The notes: a model not told the origin generated them from the letters alone. Numbered from the stretch's first letter, positions 36,921 to 46,786 are shown. The stretch: 64,000 nt of DNA from Bhargavaea sp. CC-171006 (GCF_009761675.1 NZ_QUZH01000023.1:62001-126000); one strand, 5' to 3'. Program-made: numbers and translations.

Positions 36921-37865
36921 ATGGAACAATACCTGCAGCTTTGCAGAACAATCATGGAAAACGGAACGGACAAGGGGGACCGCACAGGCACCGGGACACG
37001 GAGTATTTTCGGCCATCAGATGCGGTTCGACCTGAGCGATGGGTTCCCGCTCTTGACGACGAAAAAAACGGCGTTCCGGCTGATTGTTTCGGAACTGCTC
37101 TGGTTTATCAAAGGGGACACGAACGTCCGGACATTGATTGAAGAGAAGAACCCCATTTGGGATGAATGGGCATTTGAGAAATACGTGCAAAGTAGTGAAT
37201 ACAGCGGCCCGGACATGACGGATTTCGGCAGGCGGGCAGCGAAGAATCCCGCATTTAAAGAAGTCCTTGATCATGAAATGGACAAGTTTCGTGAATTGAT
37301 CCTGTCTGATGACCAGTTCGCGAAAGCCTACGGGGACCTCGGGCCGGTATACGGAAGGCAATGGCGTTCCTGGCCGGACGGCCGCGACGGGACAATCGAC
37401 CAGCTCAAGAATGTCCTTGGTTCGATCCGGAACAACCCGGATTCCCGGCGTCATATCGTGAGCGCGTGGAATCCTGCCGAGGTGGAGGATATGGCGCTGC
37501 CGCCGTGCCACACGCTGTTCCAGTTCTACGTGGCGGACGGCAAGCTTTCCTGCCAGCTTTACCAGAGGAGCGCGGATGTCTTCCTCGGCGTGCCGTTCAA
37601 TATTGCTTCCTATGCTCTTCTGACCCATCTGATCGCACGGGAGACAGGTCTCGAACCGGGAGAGTTTGTCCATACGCTCGGTGACGCGCATATTTACTCC
37701 AATCACTTCGACCAGGTAAACGAACAACTTTCCCGTGAACCGAGACAATTGCCGTCACTTGTCATTGATGCAGACGACAAATCAATTTTCGAACTGGAGA
37801 CTTCGGATATCCGCGTGGAAGGATACGATCCGCATCCGAAAATCAAAGCGCCGATCGCGGTGTGA
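36921..37865 (+). CDS. thyA: Thymidylate synthase ThyA
   Basis: The enzyme makes dTMP from dUMP with methylene-tetrahydrofolate. The 314-residue product is the long form: an insert of about 50 residues near positions 90-140 is also known from Lactobacillus and Staphylococcus enzymes, whereas the 264-residue form lacks it. The nucleophile is Cys196 ([10 protein letters not shown]), and the dUMP-binding [12 protein letters not shown] (N-terminus), [19 protein letters not shown] and HIYSNH are present. It lies 18 bases before dfrA, which regenerates its folate cofactor. Confidence 0.97.
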   Translation: MEQYLQLCRTIMENGTDKGDRTGTGTRSIFGHQMRFDLSDGFPLLTTKKTAFRLIVSELLWFIKGDTNVRTLIEEKNPIWDEWAFEKYVQSSEYSGPDMTDFGRRAAKNPAFKEVLDHEMDKFRELILSDDQFAKAYGDLGPVYGRQWRSWPDGRDGTIDQLKNVLGSIRNNPDSRRHIVSAWNPAEVEDMALPPCHTLFQFYVADGKLSCQLYQRSADVFLGVPFNIASYALLTHLIARETGLEPGEFVHTLGDAHIYSNHFDQVNEQLSREPRQLPSLVIDADDKSIFELETSDIRVEGYDPHPKIKAPIAV

Positions 37866-37883
37866 TTCAAAGGAGGATAAATG

Positions 37884-38372
37884 ATGATTTCCTATATTGT
37901 GGCACATGATCCGAATCTCGTGATCGGCAAAGACAATCAGCTGCCTTGGCATCTTCCGGGTGACCTGGCTTATTTTAAAAAACAGACGATGGGCAAGGCG
38001 ATGGTCATGGGACGCAAGACGTACGAATCGATCGGCCGTCCGCTCCCCGGGCGCCTCAACATCGTTGTTACGCGCAATCCAGACTATCAGGCCGAAGGGG
38101 CTGTTGTCGTGAACTCCGTCAAGGATGCTATCAGTCGTGCGGAGGAATATGCGCCGGAAGTGATGGTGATCGGGGGCGCCGGCCTGTTCAATGAACTGAT
38201 GGATCAGGTTGACCGGCTCTATGTCACATTGGTAAAACAGCCATTCGACGGAGATACGTATTTCCCGGAATACAGGGAAGGCTGGGTTCTTGTATCCCAA
38301 TCCGAAGAACATCATTCGGATGATGGCATCCCATATGATTACCGGATTTTTGAGAGGAAGCAGACGCTTTGA
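37884..38372 (+). CDS. dfrA: Dihydrofolate reductase
   Basis: The 162-residue DHFR has IVAHDPNLVIGKDNQLPWHLPGDLAYFKK at the N-terminus with the folate-binding acidic residue in PGDLAYFK, the NADPH-binding MGRKTYESIGRPLPGR, and VIGGAGLF near residue 96. It reduces the dihydrofolate made by ThyA. AAAGGAGG at 37868-37875 favours ATG 37884 over the adjacent ATG 37881. The TTG start of the acyltransferase gene overlaps its stop, so thyA-dfrA-plsC is an operon. Confidence 0.96.
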   Translation: MISYIVAHDPNLVIGKDNQLPWHLPGDLAYFKKQTMGKAMVMGRKTYESIGRPLPGRLNIVVTRNPDYQAEGAVVVNSVKDAISRAEEYAPEVMVIGGAGLFNELMDQVDRLYVTLVKQPFDGDTYFPEYREGWVLVSQSEEHHSDDGIPYDYRIFERKQTL

Positions 38373-39133
38373 ATGCGGTACGCTCCATCCGGACATACGG
38401 CTATCTTTTTGGCTATTTGCCCTTTTCCATTCCTGCCCTCAGGCAGATCCGCAGGCTGAAAGGCTCCGCCCCGACAGAAAAGCTCGCCGAAACGGTCAGC
38501 AAGGAGCCGCGGAAGTGGGCAACCGGGATATTGCGCAGGACAAACAGTGATGTCCGAATGTTCATCAGGGGAACATTGCCTGACGGCCCGGTGCTGTTCG
38601 TCAGCAACCATGAAGGGAATTTTGACATTCCGGTTTTGATCGCCCACCTCCCAAAGCCGTTCGGATTCATGTCCAAGGAGGAAGTCCGGAAATTGCCGGT
38701 CATCCGTGATTGGATGGAAGAAATGAACTGTGTATTTATTGATCGGTCGGACAGGCGGAGTGCAATACGCTCCATACGTGGAATGGCGGAAAAGCTCCGC
38801 TCCGGTCACTCCATGCTCATCTTCCCGGAGGGGACCAGGAGCCGCGGAAAAGATCCGCGGGACTTTAAGACCGGGTTTGTGCGCATCGCCGAAGAAGGCG
38901 GCGTCCCGATTGTTCCGGTTACCATCCATGGCACCTCGGAAATCATGGAACAGAACAAAAACCGGATCAGGCCGGCAACCGTAACAGTTGATGTCCTGGA
39001 AGCCGTGAGCCATCAGGAGATTCTCGGACGTTCAGCAGCTGAGATCACTCGTCTTGTACAAGAGCGGATCCGTGAAGCAACAGCGGTACGGGCCAGGGAG
39101 AAGCGGCAGCAGGAAGCCGGCAGGCCGGCATAA
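38369..39133 (+). CDS. plsC: 1-acyl-sn-glycerol-3-phosphate acyltransferase (YpkP-like)
   Basis: A 254-residue PlsC-type acyltransferase with the catalytic NHEGNFD (His81, Asp86) and the substrate motif FPEGTRS (152-158). It makes phosphatidic acid from lysophosphatidic acid at the inner membrane. The start is TTG 38369 with GAGAGGAAG eight bases upstream, overlapping the dfrA stop. Its place after dfrA corresponds to ypkP in B. subtilis. Whether it is the main PlsC of the cell or a second copy cannot be told from the window. Confidence 0.88.
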   Translation: MNAVRSIRTYGYLFGYLPFSIPALRQIRRLKGSAPTEKLAETVSKEPRKWATGILRRTNSDVRMFIRGTLPDGPVLFVSNHEGNFDIPVLIAHLPKPFGFMSKEEVRKLPVIRDWMEEMNCVFIDRSDRRSAIRSIRGMAEKLRSGHSMLIFPEGTRSRGKDPRDFKTGFVRIAEEGGVPIVPVTIHGTSEIMEQNKNRIRPATVTVDVLEAVSHQEILGRSAAEITRLVQERIREATAVRAREKRQQEAGRPA

Positions 39134-39150
39134 ACAATCGGACAAGAAAA

Positions 39151-39171
39151 AGCAGCCGGAAAACCGGCTGC
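39151..39171 (-). terminator. Terminator of the hemolysin III gene
   Basis: GCAGCCGG (39152-39159) pairs with CCGGCTGC (39164-39171). The A run to its left reads as a T run on the minus strand. Confidence 0.75.
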
Positions 39172-39174
39172 CCA

Positions 39175-39804
39175 TCATGAATAAAGCAATATGGAGAAAT
39201 ACATCGCGGCACTTCCCCCGATGACAAACAGATGCCAGATGGCATGGTTGTAGGGGATCCGCCGCCAGGCGTAGAAAATGGCGCCGACGGTATAAAGAAG
39301 ACCGCCGATGACCAGGAGCGTGATCCCTCCGGTGCCGATCACTGCATGGAGCGGGCGGATTGCAAATATGATCAGCCAGCCCATCGCGATGTAGAAGATA
39401 AGGGAGACCGCTTCATACCGGTGGATGAAGAATACCTTAAACAGGATACCAAGGATTGCAAGTCCCCAGACGATTCCAAAAAGGGTCCAGCCAAGCGTCC
39501 CGCCGAGTGAGGTGAGGACAAGCGGGGTGTAGGTTCCTGCTATCAGCACATAAATGGACGAATGGTCGAGGATTGAAAAGAATCGCTTATATTTTGCAGG
39601 CATACTATGAAGCAATGTCGACATGAGGTACAGTACCAGCATCGAGACGCCGAAAATGGTATATGCGGTAATGTGGAGCGCGGAACGATACTCGCTGCCC
39701 TTCAGGATAAGGAAAACGAGTGCAGGAATGCTCAGTGCGAAACCGAGTCCGTGCGTGATGGCATTCCACAATTCTTCTTTCTTGTTCTTATAGTCGAAGG
39801 CCAA
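39175..39804 (-). CDS. yplQ: Hemolysin III family membrane protein (YplQ-like)
   Basis: The 209-residue product has seven hydrophobic helices of the HlyIII/PAQR family, with the conserved ELWNAITHGLGF at the start, STLLHSMPAKYKRFFSILDHSSIY (His and Asp residues of the putative metal site) and the final YNHAIWHLFVIGGSAAMYF. The PAQR fold has been linked to zinc-dependent lipid hydrolase activity in eukaryotes; the bacterial role is unclear. TTG 39804 is preferred as start, with AAAGAGAGG eight bases upstream. It is convergent with plsC and divergent from degV. Confidence 0.85.
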   Translation of the reverse strand: MAFDYKNKKEELWNAITHGLGFALSIPALVFLILKGSEYRSALHITAYTIFGVSMLVLYLMSTLLHSMPAKYKRFFSILDHSSIYVLIAGTYTPLVLTSLGGTLGWTLFGIVWGLAILGILFKVFFIHRYEAVSLIFYIAMGWLIIFAIRPLHAVIGTGGITLLVIGGLLYTVGAIFYAWRRIPYNHAIWHLFVIGGSAAMYFSILLYS

Positions 39805-39906
39805 TGCCTCCACCTCTCTTTCCTTGACTTGCCGTCCGCCGGATTCTATTCTTCTCTTACCACCAATACCAGCAAGCGAATCAGCGTAATCTGAAGGGGC
39901 GACAAG

Positions 39907-40746
39907 ATGACAACCATTCATATCGTAACAGACTCAACAGCAGATATCAGCAGAGAGACCGTCCGTGAACTCGGCATCCATGTCGTGCCGCTCTCCATCC
40001 AGATCGGCGGAAAGACCTATGCCGATCAGGTCGATCTGTCCCCGGAAGAATTCCTGGACATGATGGATAAAAGCGAAGAACTGCCGAAAAGTTCGCAGCC
40101 GCCAGTCGGTGTTTTTAAGGAGCTATACGAGTCCCTCGGAAAAGACGGCGGAAAGATTCTATCCATCCATATGACCGGCGGGATGAGCGGAACCGTCGAG
40201 TCGGCCAGAGCAGCGGCCGAGCTGGCCGATGCCGACGTCACCGTAATAGATTCGGAGTTCATCTCCTTCGGACTGACGTTCCAGGTGATCGAAGCTGCCA
40301 GGATGGCAAAGGACGGAAAAGACTTCGAAGAGATATTGAAACGCGTCGACACCATACGGAAAAACACTGCACTATATGTCGTAGTGGATACACTGGAGAA
40401 CCTCGTCAAGGGAGGAAGGATCGGGAAGGGGAAAGCGATGATCGGTTCCCTGATGAACATCAAGCCGATTGCGGCCCTTAAGGATGGTGTTTACATGCCT
40501 GTCGGAAAGGCGAGAAGCCACAAGCAGGTCGTACGGCAGCTTTTCAAAGATTTCAAGGAGCAGACGGTCGGCCGCAAGCTCCGGGCGGTCGGCATCTCCC
40601 ATGCCAACGGCCTTGCGATGGCGGCCCCGCTCAAGCAGATGATCGAAGAGGACGGATTCAAGGAAGTGAAACTGATGTTCACCTCTCCTGTCATCAGTAC
40701 CCATACCGGTCCCGGAGCTATCGGCTTCATGTACTACTGGGATTGA
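39907..40746 (+). CDS. DegV family fatty-acid-binding protein
   Basis: A 279-residue DegV/FakB-type protein. IVTDSTADIS at residues 5-14, PKSSQPPVG near 60, IHMTGGMSGT near 82 and the C-terminal HTGPGAIGFMYY form the fatty-acid pocket of this fold. FakB members hand a fatty acid to the kinase FakA for entry into phospholipid synthesis, which would fit the neighbouring PlsC gene, but that link is inference. GAAGGGGCGAC supplies the ribosome binding site. Confidence 0.9.
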   Translation: MTTIHIVTDSTADISRETVRELGIHVVPLSIQIGGKTYADQVDLSPEEFLDMMDKSEELPKSSQPPVGVFKELYESLGKDGGKILSIHMTGGMSGTVESARAAAELADADVTVIDSEFISFGLTFQVIEAARMAKDGKDFEEILKRVDTIRKNTALYVVVDTLENLVKGGRIGKGKAMIGSLMNIKPIAALKDGVYMPVGKARSHKQVVRQLFKDFKEQTVGRKLRAVGISHANGLAMAAPLKQMIEEDGFKEVKLMFTSPVISTHTGPGAIGFMYYWD

Positions 40747-40806
40747 GCATGGAAGGCGGGGAGCCTGGGGTTCCCCGTCTTTTGTTTCGAAAAGGGGAAT
40801 AGAGAA

Positions 40807-41613
40807 ATGAAAAAATGGATTTGGATGCTTGCCGCGATCCTTTTCCTGTCCGGGTGTATGCCGGGAGGCAATCCGGGCGGCTTCGGGGAGATTGGAGAAA
40901 GCGGCTTCGGAGAATACGAGGTGCCACCGACCTTTGCCCCCAGAACAGTCGTACTTGTCGGTCTCGGGGACTCCCTTACCCAGGGAGTCGGTGATGAAAT
41001 GAAACGGGAAGGATACGTCGGCCGCCTCGCGGTTAGGATGGAGGAGTGGAAAGGCGTCAAAAATGTCGACATCCAGAACCTGGCGAAAAGGGGGCGGCGA
41101 AGTGATCAGCTTGAAGGTCAGCTTTCCGATCCCCGGGTACGTGAGGCCATAGCGGAAGCCGACATCCTTACCTTGACAATTGGAGGAAACGACCTGATGA
41201 AAGTCGTCAAGCAGGATTTGTTCAATCTCGACGCGAAAGCTTTCGAAGGAAAGCTGGAACCGTTCATGAACAGTCTGTCGACTTCGCTTTTTCAGGTCCG
41301 CAGGGCCAATCCTGATGCCGTACTCATTATCCTCGGCCTCTATAACCCGCTGACGGTAGTGACCGATGAAGAAAGTGATTTTGACGGGATCCTCTCCGAA
41401 TGGAACGGCGTCCTCGAAGATGCGGCGGTTGCGGACGGAAGGGCATGTTTTGTCCCGGTGGACGATCTGTTCGTCTCCAATCGGGATCTTGTCTATCACA
41501 CTGACTTTTTCCATCCGAACAGCAAGGGCTACAGCCGCATGACGGAAAGAATCATGGAATCCCTGTCCCGATGCGGTTTGAACAGGCTGTCCGGTGGGGA
41601 ATGGGAATTTTGA
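40807..41613 (+). CDS. ypmR: SGNH/GDSL-family lipoprotein hydrolase (YpmR-like)
   Basis: A 268-residue lipoprotein with signal peptide and lipobox LFLSGC (Cys17), followed by a Gly/Pro-rich linker and an SGNH hydrolase domain: GDSLTQG (Ser56), LTIGGNDL and the C-terminal HTDFFHPNSKGY with the catalytic Asp and His. It would act outside the membrane as an esterase or lipase. It is followed 12 bases later by a YpmS-type gene, as in B. subtilis ypmR-ypmS, and the cluster continues into msrA-msrB. Confidence 0.9.
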   Translation: MKKWIWMLAAILFLSGCMPGGNPGGFGEIGESGFGEYEVPPTFAPRTVVLVGLGDSLTQGVGDEMKREGYVGRLAVRMEEWKGVKNVDIQNLAKRGRRSDQLEGQLSDPRVREAIAEADILTLTIGGNDLMKVVKQDLFNLDAKAFEGKLEPFMNSLSTSLFQVRRANPDAVLIILGLYNPLTVVTDEESDFDGILSEWNGVLEDAAVADGRACFVPVDDLFVSNRDLVYHTDFFHPNSKGYSRMTERIMESLSRCGLNRLSGGEWEF

Positions 41614-41625
41614 GGGGGGATGCCG

Positions 41626-42201
41626 GTGAATAAGTGGAAAATCGCGTTTTTTCTTTTAGCAGCACTGATCGTGACCGGCGTCCTTGCGTTCATCTTCTGG
41701 ATCAGCCGGCCGGTCGCAGGGACCCCGCTCCCTGAGGCCGCGCCGGCCAGCACCGGGGTGGACAGACTCACCGTTACGGCGACCCGGGAAGACCTGGAGG
41801 GAATCGCCAATACGTATATCCGGCAAGCGATCAACAATGATCGGATTCCGGTCACGCTGGAATTTGAGGACGATGTGCTCCTCGTGTCCGAACTGACGGT
41901 GTTTGCCGTACAGTTGCCGGTCATGATGCATTTTGAGCCGGTGGTGCTTGAAGACGGAAATCTGTCACTCAAGCAAAAATCAGTGGAGGTCGGCAATCTG
42001 ACCATTCCGCCTTCCACAATCCTGAAGCTTCTCGGTGATACGGTCGGCTTGCCGGCCTGGATGATCGTGAGGCCGAAGGAAGAGGAACTGTTTATCGACC
42101 TTTCCCGCCTGCCCGTATCCGGCGGCATACAGGTGAGGGCGAAGGAAATCAATCTTCCTGATGATGAAATCGAACTGGAGATTCTCATCCCGAGGAAATA
42201 G
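41626..42201 (+). CDS. ypmS: YpmS family membrane-anchored protein (DUF2140)
   Basis: The 191-residue product has one N-terminal transmembrane helix ([23 protein letters not shown]) and an extracytoplasmic DUF2140 domain with repeated beta-strand-like segments. Function is unknown. GTG 41626 is preferred over ATG 41620 because the GAGGGGGG site ends directly at that ATG. It lies between the SGNH lipoprotein gene and msrA in what looks like one operon. Confidence 0.83.
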   Translation: MNKWKIAFFLLAALIVTGVLAFIFWISRPVAGTPLPEAAPASTGVDRLTVTATREDLEGIANTYIRQAINNDRIPVTLEFEDDVLLVSELTVFAVQLPVMMHFEPVVLEDGNLSLKQKSVEVGNLTIPPSTILKLLGDTVGLPAWMIVRPKEEELFIDLSRLPVSGGIQVRAKEINLPDDEIELEILIPRK

Positions 42202-42211
42202 GAGGCATCAC

Positions 42212-42736
42212 ATGGCAACCGAAAAAGCTACATTTGCAGGGGGCTGCTTCTGGTGCATGGTGAAGCCGTTCCATAAATACGACGGAGTTGAATCCGTCGT
42301 GTCCGGCTATACCGGCGGCCACGTGCCGAATCCGACCTACAGGCAGGTCTGTTCGGAGACGACCGGCCACTATGAGGCGGTTGAAATCACTTTCGACCCG
42401 GAAGTTATTTCGTACAGGGAACTGCTTGATATTTTCTGGAGGCAGATCGACCCGACCGATCCGGGCGGCCAGTTTTACGACCGCGGGGCCTCATACAGGA
42501 CGGCGATTTTCTACCATGACGAAGAGCAGCGTATAGAGGCCGAACGTTCAAAGGAAGAGCTGGAGGCTTCCGGCCGATTTAAAGGGCCTGTCGCTGTCAA
42601 AATCCTTCCGGCCAAAGAATTTTATCCGGCGGAAGACGAACATCAGGATTATTACCTGAAGAATCCGGCACATTACAACCGCTATTTTGCGGGGTCCGGC
42701 AGAAAAGCATTTCAGGAAAGCATGTGGGAGGAGTGA
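42212..42736 (+). CDS. msrA: Peptide-methionine (S)-S-oxide reductase MsrA
   Basis: A 174-residue MsrA with the active-site motif GGCFWC (catalytic Cys12) close to the N-terminus and the [12 protein letters not shown] and EDEHQDYY segments that bind methionine sulfoxide. It repairs S-sulfoxides in oxidised proteins. AGGAGGCATCAC precedes the ATG at 42212. It is adjacent to msrB, four bases downstream, so both stereoisomers are handled by one operon. Confidence 0.96.
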   Translation: MATEKATFAGGCFWCMVKPFHKYDGVESVVSGYTGGHVPNPTYRQVCSETTGHYEAVEITFDPEVISYRELLDIFWRQIDPTDPGGQFYDRGASYRTAIFYHDEEQRIEAERSKEELEASGRFKGPVAVKILPAKEFYPAEDEHQDYYLKNPAHYNRYFAGSGRKAFQESMWEE

Positions 42737-42740
42737 CATG

Positions 42741-43172
42741 ATGAACAAAGAAGATCTGAAGCAGAAACTGACGCCGATGCAATATAAAGTCACCCAGGAA
42801 AACGGCACTGAGCCTCCATTTCAGAATGAATACGATGCACACTTCGATGAAGGGATCTATGTTGATATCGTATCCGGCAAGCCCCTCTTCTCATCAAAAG
42901 ACAAATACGATGCGGGCTGCGGGTGGCCCAGCTTCACCAAGCCGATCGAGGACACCGAAGTCACAGAGCACTTTGACACAAGTTACGGAATGAGACGCAC
43001 GGAAGTCCGGAGTAAAAGCGCCGACTCCCATCTGGGGCATGTCTTTCCGGACGGGCCGATGGAGGCGGGCGGACTTCGCTACTGCATCAATTCCGCAGCC
43101 CTCCGTTTTGTACCGAAGGACAAGCTGGAAGAGGAAGGCTACGGAACCTATCTGAAGCTGTTCGGTGAATAA
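42741..43172 (+). CDS. msrB: Peptide-methionine (R)-S-oxide reductase MsrB
   Basis: A 143-residue MsrB with the catalytic cysteine in [11 protein letters not shown] (Cys115) and CGWPSF (Cys60), [14 protein letters not shown]. The CxxC pairs that bind zinc in some MsrB proteins are not seen. ATG 42741 is preferred over the adjacent ATG 42738 because GGGAGGAG is then seven bases away. It repairs the R-sulfoxide of methionine, complementing MsrA. Confidence 0.96.
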   Translation: MNKEDLKQKLTPMQYKVTQENGTEPPFQNEYDAHFDEGIYVDIVSGKPLFSSKDKYDAGCGWPSFTKPIEDTEVTEHFDTSYGMRRTEVRSKSADSHLGHVFPDGPMEAGGLRYCINSAALRFVPKDKLEEEGYGTYLKLFGE

Positions 43173-43222
43173 GCAGAACCCTTCAGGTAATCTGTGAAAC
43201 AACCAGGAAGGGCGGTGGTCCG

Positions 43223-43441
43223 GTGAGGCGGACATTCTATCAATACCTCATGTCCCATCGGGGAGGGCCGAAGGATGACCCGAGAGCGGCATTTGCTGAA
43301 GCAGCATTTCTCGACCACGAATTCCCGAAGACGGAAATCGGATTTGATCCGCTGTCCCGCTATCTAGAAGAGCGGGCGGACCCAGACATGCCATCGCGTG
43401 TTTTTGATGAACTTTGGGAAGAATATCGGGAGACCGACTAA
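43223..43441 (+). CDS. yozE: YozE family small protein (SAM-like fold)
   Basis: A 72-residue protein with FYQYLMSHRGGPKDD at the start and FPKTEIGFDPLSRYLE in the middle, the pattern of the YozE/UPF0346 family, which has a sterile-alpha-motif-like helical fold. The start is GTG 43223 with GAAGGGCGG upstream. It may be the last gene of the msr operon; no strong terminator is seen between msrB and it. Function is unknown. Confidence 0.82.
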   Translation: MRRTFYQYLMSHRGGPKDDPRAAFAEAAFLDHEFPKTEIGFDPLSRYLEERADPDMPSRVFDELWEEYRETD

Positions 43442-43479
43442 AATCTGGCGTCCGTTTCAAGCGGGCGCCTGTGTTGTGA

Positions 43480-43508
43480 TTGCGGGCGGTCCCAAAACAC
43501 GATATGAT
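43480..43508 (+). promoter_or_regulatory. Promoter of deoD
   Basis: TTGCGG (43480-43485) and TATGAT (43503-43508) with a 17-bp spacer, 33 bases before the ATG. Confidence 0.55.
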
Positions 43509-43541
43509 GGAAAAGAATTTGTGAAAGCGGGGTTTGACTAA

Positions 43542-44243
43542 ATGAGCATACACATCAATGCAAAAAAAGGCGAAATCGCCGACACGATCCTACTGCCGGG
43601 CGATCCGCTCCGCGCAAAGTACATTGCAGAGACATTCCTGGAAGATGTCGAGCAGTTCAATGAAGTCCGGAACATGTTCGGCTACACCGGGACCTACAAA
43701 GGAAAGCGGGTTTCCGTAATGGGTACCGGGATGGGCATACCGTCGATCTCCATCTACATCACCGAACTGATGCAGGAGTATGATGTACAGAAGCTGTTCC
43801 GTGTGGGCACATGCGGCGCGATCCAGAAAGATGTCAAGGTCCGTGACGTCATCATCGCCCAGAGCGCGTCAACGAACTCCAAATTTAACGAAATCACTTT
43901 CAAGGGCATCGACTATGCTCCGACGGCAGATTTCGATCTCCTGCTGAAAGCATACGAAGCAGGACGGGAAAAAGGGCTGAACCTGAAAGTCGGCAACGTA
44001 TTTACGGAAGATCTCTTCTACAGTGAGGATTCCGACCATAAAAAATATGCGGACTACGGTGTTCTGGCAGTTGAGATGGAATCTGCGGCACTTTATACGC
44101 ACGCTGCGAAGTTCGGCCGCCAGGCGCTCTCCGTACTGACCGTGAGCGACCATCTCCTGACGGGAGAAGCCACCTCTTCAGAGGAGCGTCAGACGACATT
44201 CAATGAAATGATCGAAGTCGCCCTCGAAGCGGCTATCCAGTAA
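43542..44243 (+). CDS. deoD: Purine-nucleoside phosphorylase, DeoD type
   Basis: The enzyme splits purine (deoxy)nucleosides with phosphate into base and (deoxy)ribose-1-phosphate. It has 233 residues, usual for the hexameric DeoD family, with [14 protein letters not shown] (phosphate site), [19 protein letters not shown] and VEMESAALY (nucleoside site). The last step of salvage is done by phosphoribosyltransferases such as Xpt; nucleosides may be supplied by the CNT transporter encoded at 12.7 kb. It has its own promoter and terminator. Confidence 0.96.
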   Translation: MSIHINAKKGEIADTILLPGDPLRAKYIAETFLEDVEQFNEVRNMFGYTGTYKGKRVSVMGTGMGIPSISIYITELMQEYDVQKLFRVGTCGAIQKDVKVRDVIIAQSASTNSKFNEITFKGIDYAPTADFDLLLKAYEAGREKGLNLKVGNVFTEDLFYSEDSDHKKYADYGVLAVEMESAALYTHAAKFGRQALSVLTVSDHLLTGEATSSEERQTTFNEMIEVALEAAIQ

Positions 44244-44253
44244 AGACCGGATT

Positions 44254-44281
44254 GACCGCCATCGGACGGTGGCGGTCTTTT
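44254..44281 (+). terminator. Terminator after deoD
   Basis: GACCGCCA (44254-44261) pairs with TGGCGGTC (44270-44277), then TTTT. Confidence 0.85.
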
Positions 44282-44336
44282 CGTATATCGGCCCGTCGCA
44301 CCGGCGGCGGGCCTGCGTTGAAAGTGGTGAAACAAC

Positions 44337-45827
44337 ATGGACGAAAATAATAACGGCCGGAACAATGACTCTCCGGAGGAAAATCAGCAGACACCCGCGG
44401 GACGTTACCTCCGCATCAAGCCCTTTTTCCTCCTGATGCTCATGTTTGGTCTCGTCCTTCTGACGGCAGGCGTTACATTCTTCGCTCTGACGGTCGGGGA
44501 GGACAAAGTGGTCGAGGTGGTCTCGCCAAAGTCCGATCGGGGCGAGTTCAACAAGCTGTATGACGCTTATGACGCAGTGAAAAAGCAGTACTTCGAAGAC
44601 GTGAGTGACGAAGAACTGGTGAACGGCGCCATCAATGGCATGGTCGATGCCCTGGGCGATCCCTATTCCGATTATCTGGATCAGACGGAAGCCCAGCATC
44701 TGAACGAAAGCATCTCTTCAAGCTTTGAGGGTATCGGTGCGGAAATTCAGGAGCGGAACGGCAAGATCATGATCGTTTCACCAATTAAAAATTCTCCGGC
44801 TGAAAAAGCGCATCTGCAGCCGGATGACATCATCCTGTCAGTGGACGGCGAGAGCCTGCAGGGCAAGTCCTCGACCGAAGCGGTGACGCTGATCCGAGGC
44901 GAGAAAGGCACTGACGTCACCCTGCAAGTGGAGCGGGCCGGACTGGAAGAGCCGATTGATGTGACCATCACACGCGATGTCATTCCGATCGAAACAGTCT
45001 ATGCCGAGATGGTGGACGATGAAATCGCCCACATCCAGATTACCAGCTTCTCGGAAAACACGTTTGATGAGCTTCTTGAGGCCATTGAAACCATGGAGAA
45101 GGATGGCATGAAGGCAATGGCGATCGACGTCCGGCAGAACCCCGGCGGCCTCCTCAGTACGGCAATCGAGATCTCGGACCTTTTCGTCGAGGAGGGCAAG
45201 GGCCTCTTCCAAATCGAAGAAAAGGGCAAGAAACCGCAGATCACCTATGCGGCCGGCGGTACAAAAGTGAAAATGCCGGTTGTCCTGCTGATTGACGGAG
45301 GCAGCGCTTCTGCATCCGAAATTCTGGCGGGCGCCCTGATGGAGTCAGCAGACATCCGGACCGTCGGCGAGAAATCGTTCGGCAAAGGCACCGTCCAGTC
45401 GCCGCAGGACTTCCAGGACGGGTCGAATCTCAAGCTGACCACCGCCAAATGGCTGACGCCCGAGGGTAACTGGATCCATGAGAAAGGGATCAAGCCGACA
45501 GATCCTGTGGCTTATCCTGAATACGTGAAACTTCCGTATATCGATCCGAAAACTCCGATGCAGGACGGGGACACATCGATGACCATCCTCTCCGCCGAGC
45601 AGATGCTCGATGCAGTCGGCTACGATCCCGGAGAAGCTGATGGCGTCTTTGATGAAGAAACCGCAGAAGCCGTCCGTGCACTCCAGGCGGAAGCCAATCT
45701 CGAGGAAAGCGGCATCCTGGAGGGGGACACGACTTTCGCCCTCATGGAAAAGCTGCGCAAGAAGATTGAGAAGGACGACCCGATGCTGAAGAAAGCGTCG
45801 GAAATTCTCCACGAACAACTAAAGTAA
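44337..45827 (+). CDS. ctpA: C-terminal processing peptidase (S41 family)
   Basis: A 496-residue membrane-anchored protease: transmembrane helix at about residues 30-52, a PDZ domain at about 110-195, the S41 catalytic domain with Ser in DGGSASASEILAGAL and Lys in GEKSFGKGTVQ, then a peptidoglycan-binding helical domain (residues 405-470, QMLDAVGYDPGEADGVFDEETAEAVRALQ). Length and the added peptidoglycan-binding domain match CtpA of Bacillus, which also lies near deoD. It should work outside the membrane; the substrate is unknown. Confidence 0.92.
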   Translation: MDENNNGRNNDSPEENQQTPAGRYLRIKPFFLLMLMFGLVLLTAGVTFFALTVGEDKVVEVVSPKSDRGEFNKLYDAYDAVKKQYFEDVSDEELVNGAINGMVDALGDPYSDYLDQTEAQHLNESISSSFEGIGAEIQERNGKIMIVSPIKNSPAEKAHLQPDDIILSVDGESLQGKSSTEAVTLIRGEKGTDVTLQVERAGLEEPIDVTITRDVIPIETVYAEMVDDEIAHIQITSFSENTFDELLEAIETMEKDGMKAMAIDVRQNPGGLLSTAIEISDLFVEEGKGLFQIEEKGKKPQITYAAGGTKVKMPVVLLIDGGSASASEILAGALMESADIRTVGEKSFGKGTVQSPQDFQDGSNLKLTTAKWLTPEGNWIHEKGIKPTDPVAYPEYVKLPYIDPKTPMQDGDTSMTILSAEQMLDAVGYDPGEADGVFDEETAEAVRALQAEANLEESGILEGDTTFALMEKLRKKIEKDDPMLKKASEILHEQLK

Positions 45828-45832
45828 TATTG

Positions 45833-45866
45833 GCGGGCGGAGTCCATTCTGGATTCCGCCCGCTTC
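45833..45866 (+). terminator. Terminator after ctpA
   Basis: GCGGGCGGA (45833-45841) pairs with TCCGCCCGC (45855-45863). The T run is short. Confidence 0.7.
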
Positions 45867-45886
45867 ATTGAAAGGATGACTGACCA

Positions 45887-46786
45887 ATGACCGAAGTGTA
45901 TATCCTGAGCGGTTTTCTGGGGAGCGGAAAAACCTCCCTGCTGACTTGGCTGATCAGGCAAGCAAAGGAGGAAGGGCTGAAACCGGGGGTTATCATGAAT
46001 GAACTCGGAGAACTGGCATTTGATTCGGAAGCAGTGGAAGACGGCGTGCCGCTAAAGGAAATCCTGAATGGATGCATCTGTTGCACCGGCTCGGAAAAGA
46101 CCGAGTCACAGATGCAGGCTCTGCTGCATGAGGAAGTAGACATCATTTTCATCGAGACGACCGGGGCTGCGCATCCGGTGGAGGTTCTCGATGCCGTCCA
46201 TTCACCGCTGTTCGGAGACAAACTCGATGTGAAGGGAATCGTTACCGTGGCTGACGGCAGACGCTACCTTGCCGCTGACGGCATGACACCCCAGGTCCGC
46301 ATGCTGTTCCTTGAACAGATCCGGCATGCCGGATTCGTCCTTCTGAACAAAAGCGACCTGCTGACGGATTCAGAGAAGGCGGAAGCCGTTATGGGCATCC
46401 AGTCACTGAATCCCGGTGCCCGGATTGTGGAAACCATCAACAGCAAAGTTCCTCTGGATGCTCTACGCATCATGACTCAAAAACCGGCTGGAATCCCGGT
46501 GCAGAAAGCGGGCATCGGCAGCCACCTTCCGATCGGCACACGCCTTGTGAGATTCAGCAAGCCGGTTGGCCGGGACGCGTTTGAGGACTGGATCCGGTCG
46601 TTGCCGGAGACGGTATACCGGATGAAGGGCTATGTACCTCTTGAGGGAAACAAATATCCATCGCTGTTCCAATATGCATATGGGATGGTCCAGTGGATTC
46701 CGGAATACATGAACATGCCGGCAAATCTTGTCCTGATCGGTGAAGGGCTCTCCGAAATCCGTGTCCCGGGTGCGGGCGATGAATGA
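45887..46786 (+). CDS. COG0523 (CobW/ZNG-type) GTPase metallochaperone
   Basis: A 299-residue G3E-family GTPase. Walker A GFLGSGKT is at residues 9-16, the metal-binding CICC motif (Cys63, Cys65, Cys66 in NGCICCTGS) is intact, IIFIETTG carries the Walker B, and NKSD is the guanine-specificity motif. A short CobW C-terminal domain follows. Such proteins deliver zinc or other metals to client enzymes. No Zur-like operator was recognised upstream. It is followed by an 84-codon gene that overlaps its end. Confidence 0.88.
   Translation: MTEVYILSGFLGSGKTSLLTWLIRQAKEEGLKPGVIMNELGELAFDSEAVEDGVPLKEILNGCICCTGSEKTESQMQALLHEEVDIIFIETTGAAHPVEVLDAVHSPLFGDKLDVKGIVTVADGRRYLAADGMTPQVRMLFLEQIRHAGFVLLNKSDLLTDSEKAEAVMGIQSLNPGARIVETINSKVPLDALRIMTQKPAGIPVQKAGIGSHLPIGTRLVRFSKPVGRDAFEDWIRSLPETVYRMKGYVPLEGNKYPSLFQYAYGMVQWIPEYMNMPANLVLIGEGLSEIRVPGAGDE

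Noticed and set aside
36459..37748. 429-codon minus-strand frame across thyA
   Set aside because: It is a shadow of ypjP and thyA, without domain features or translation signals.
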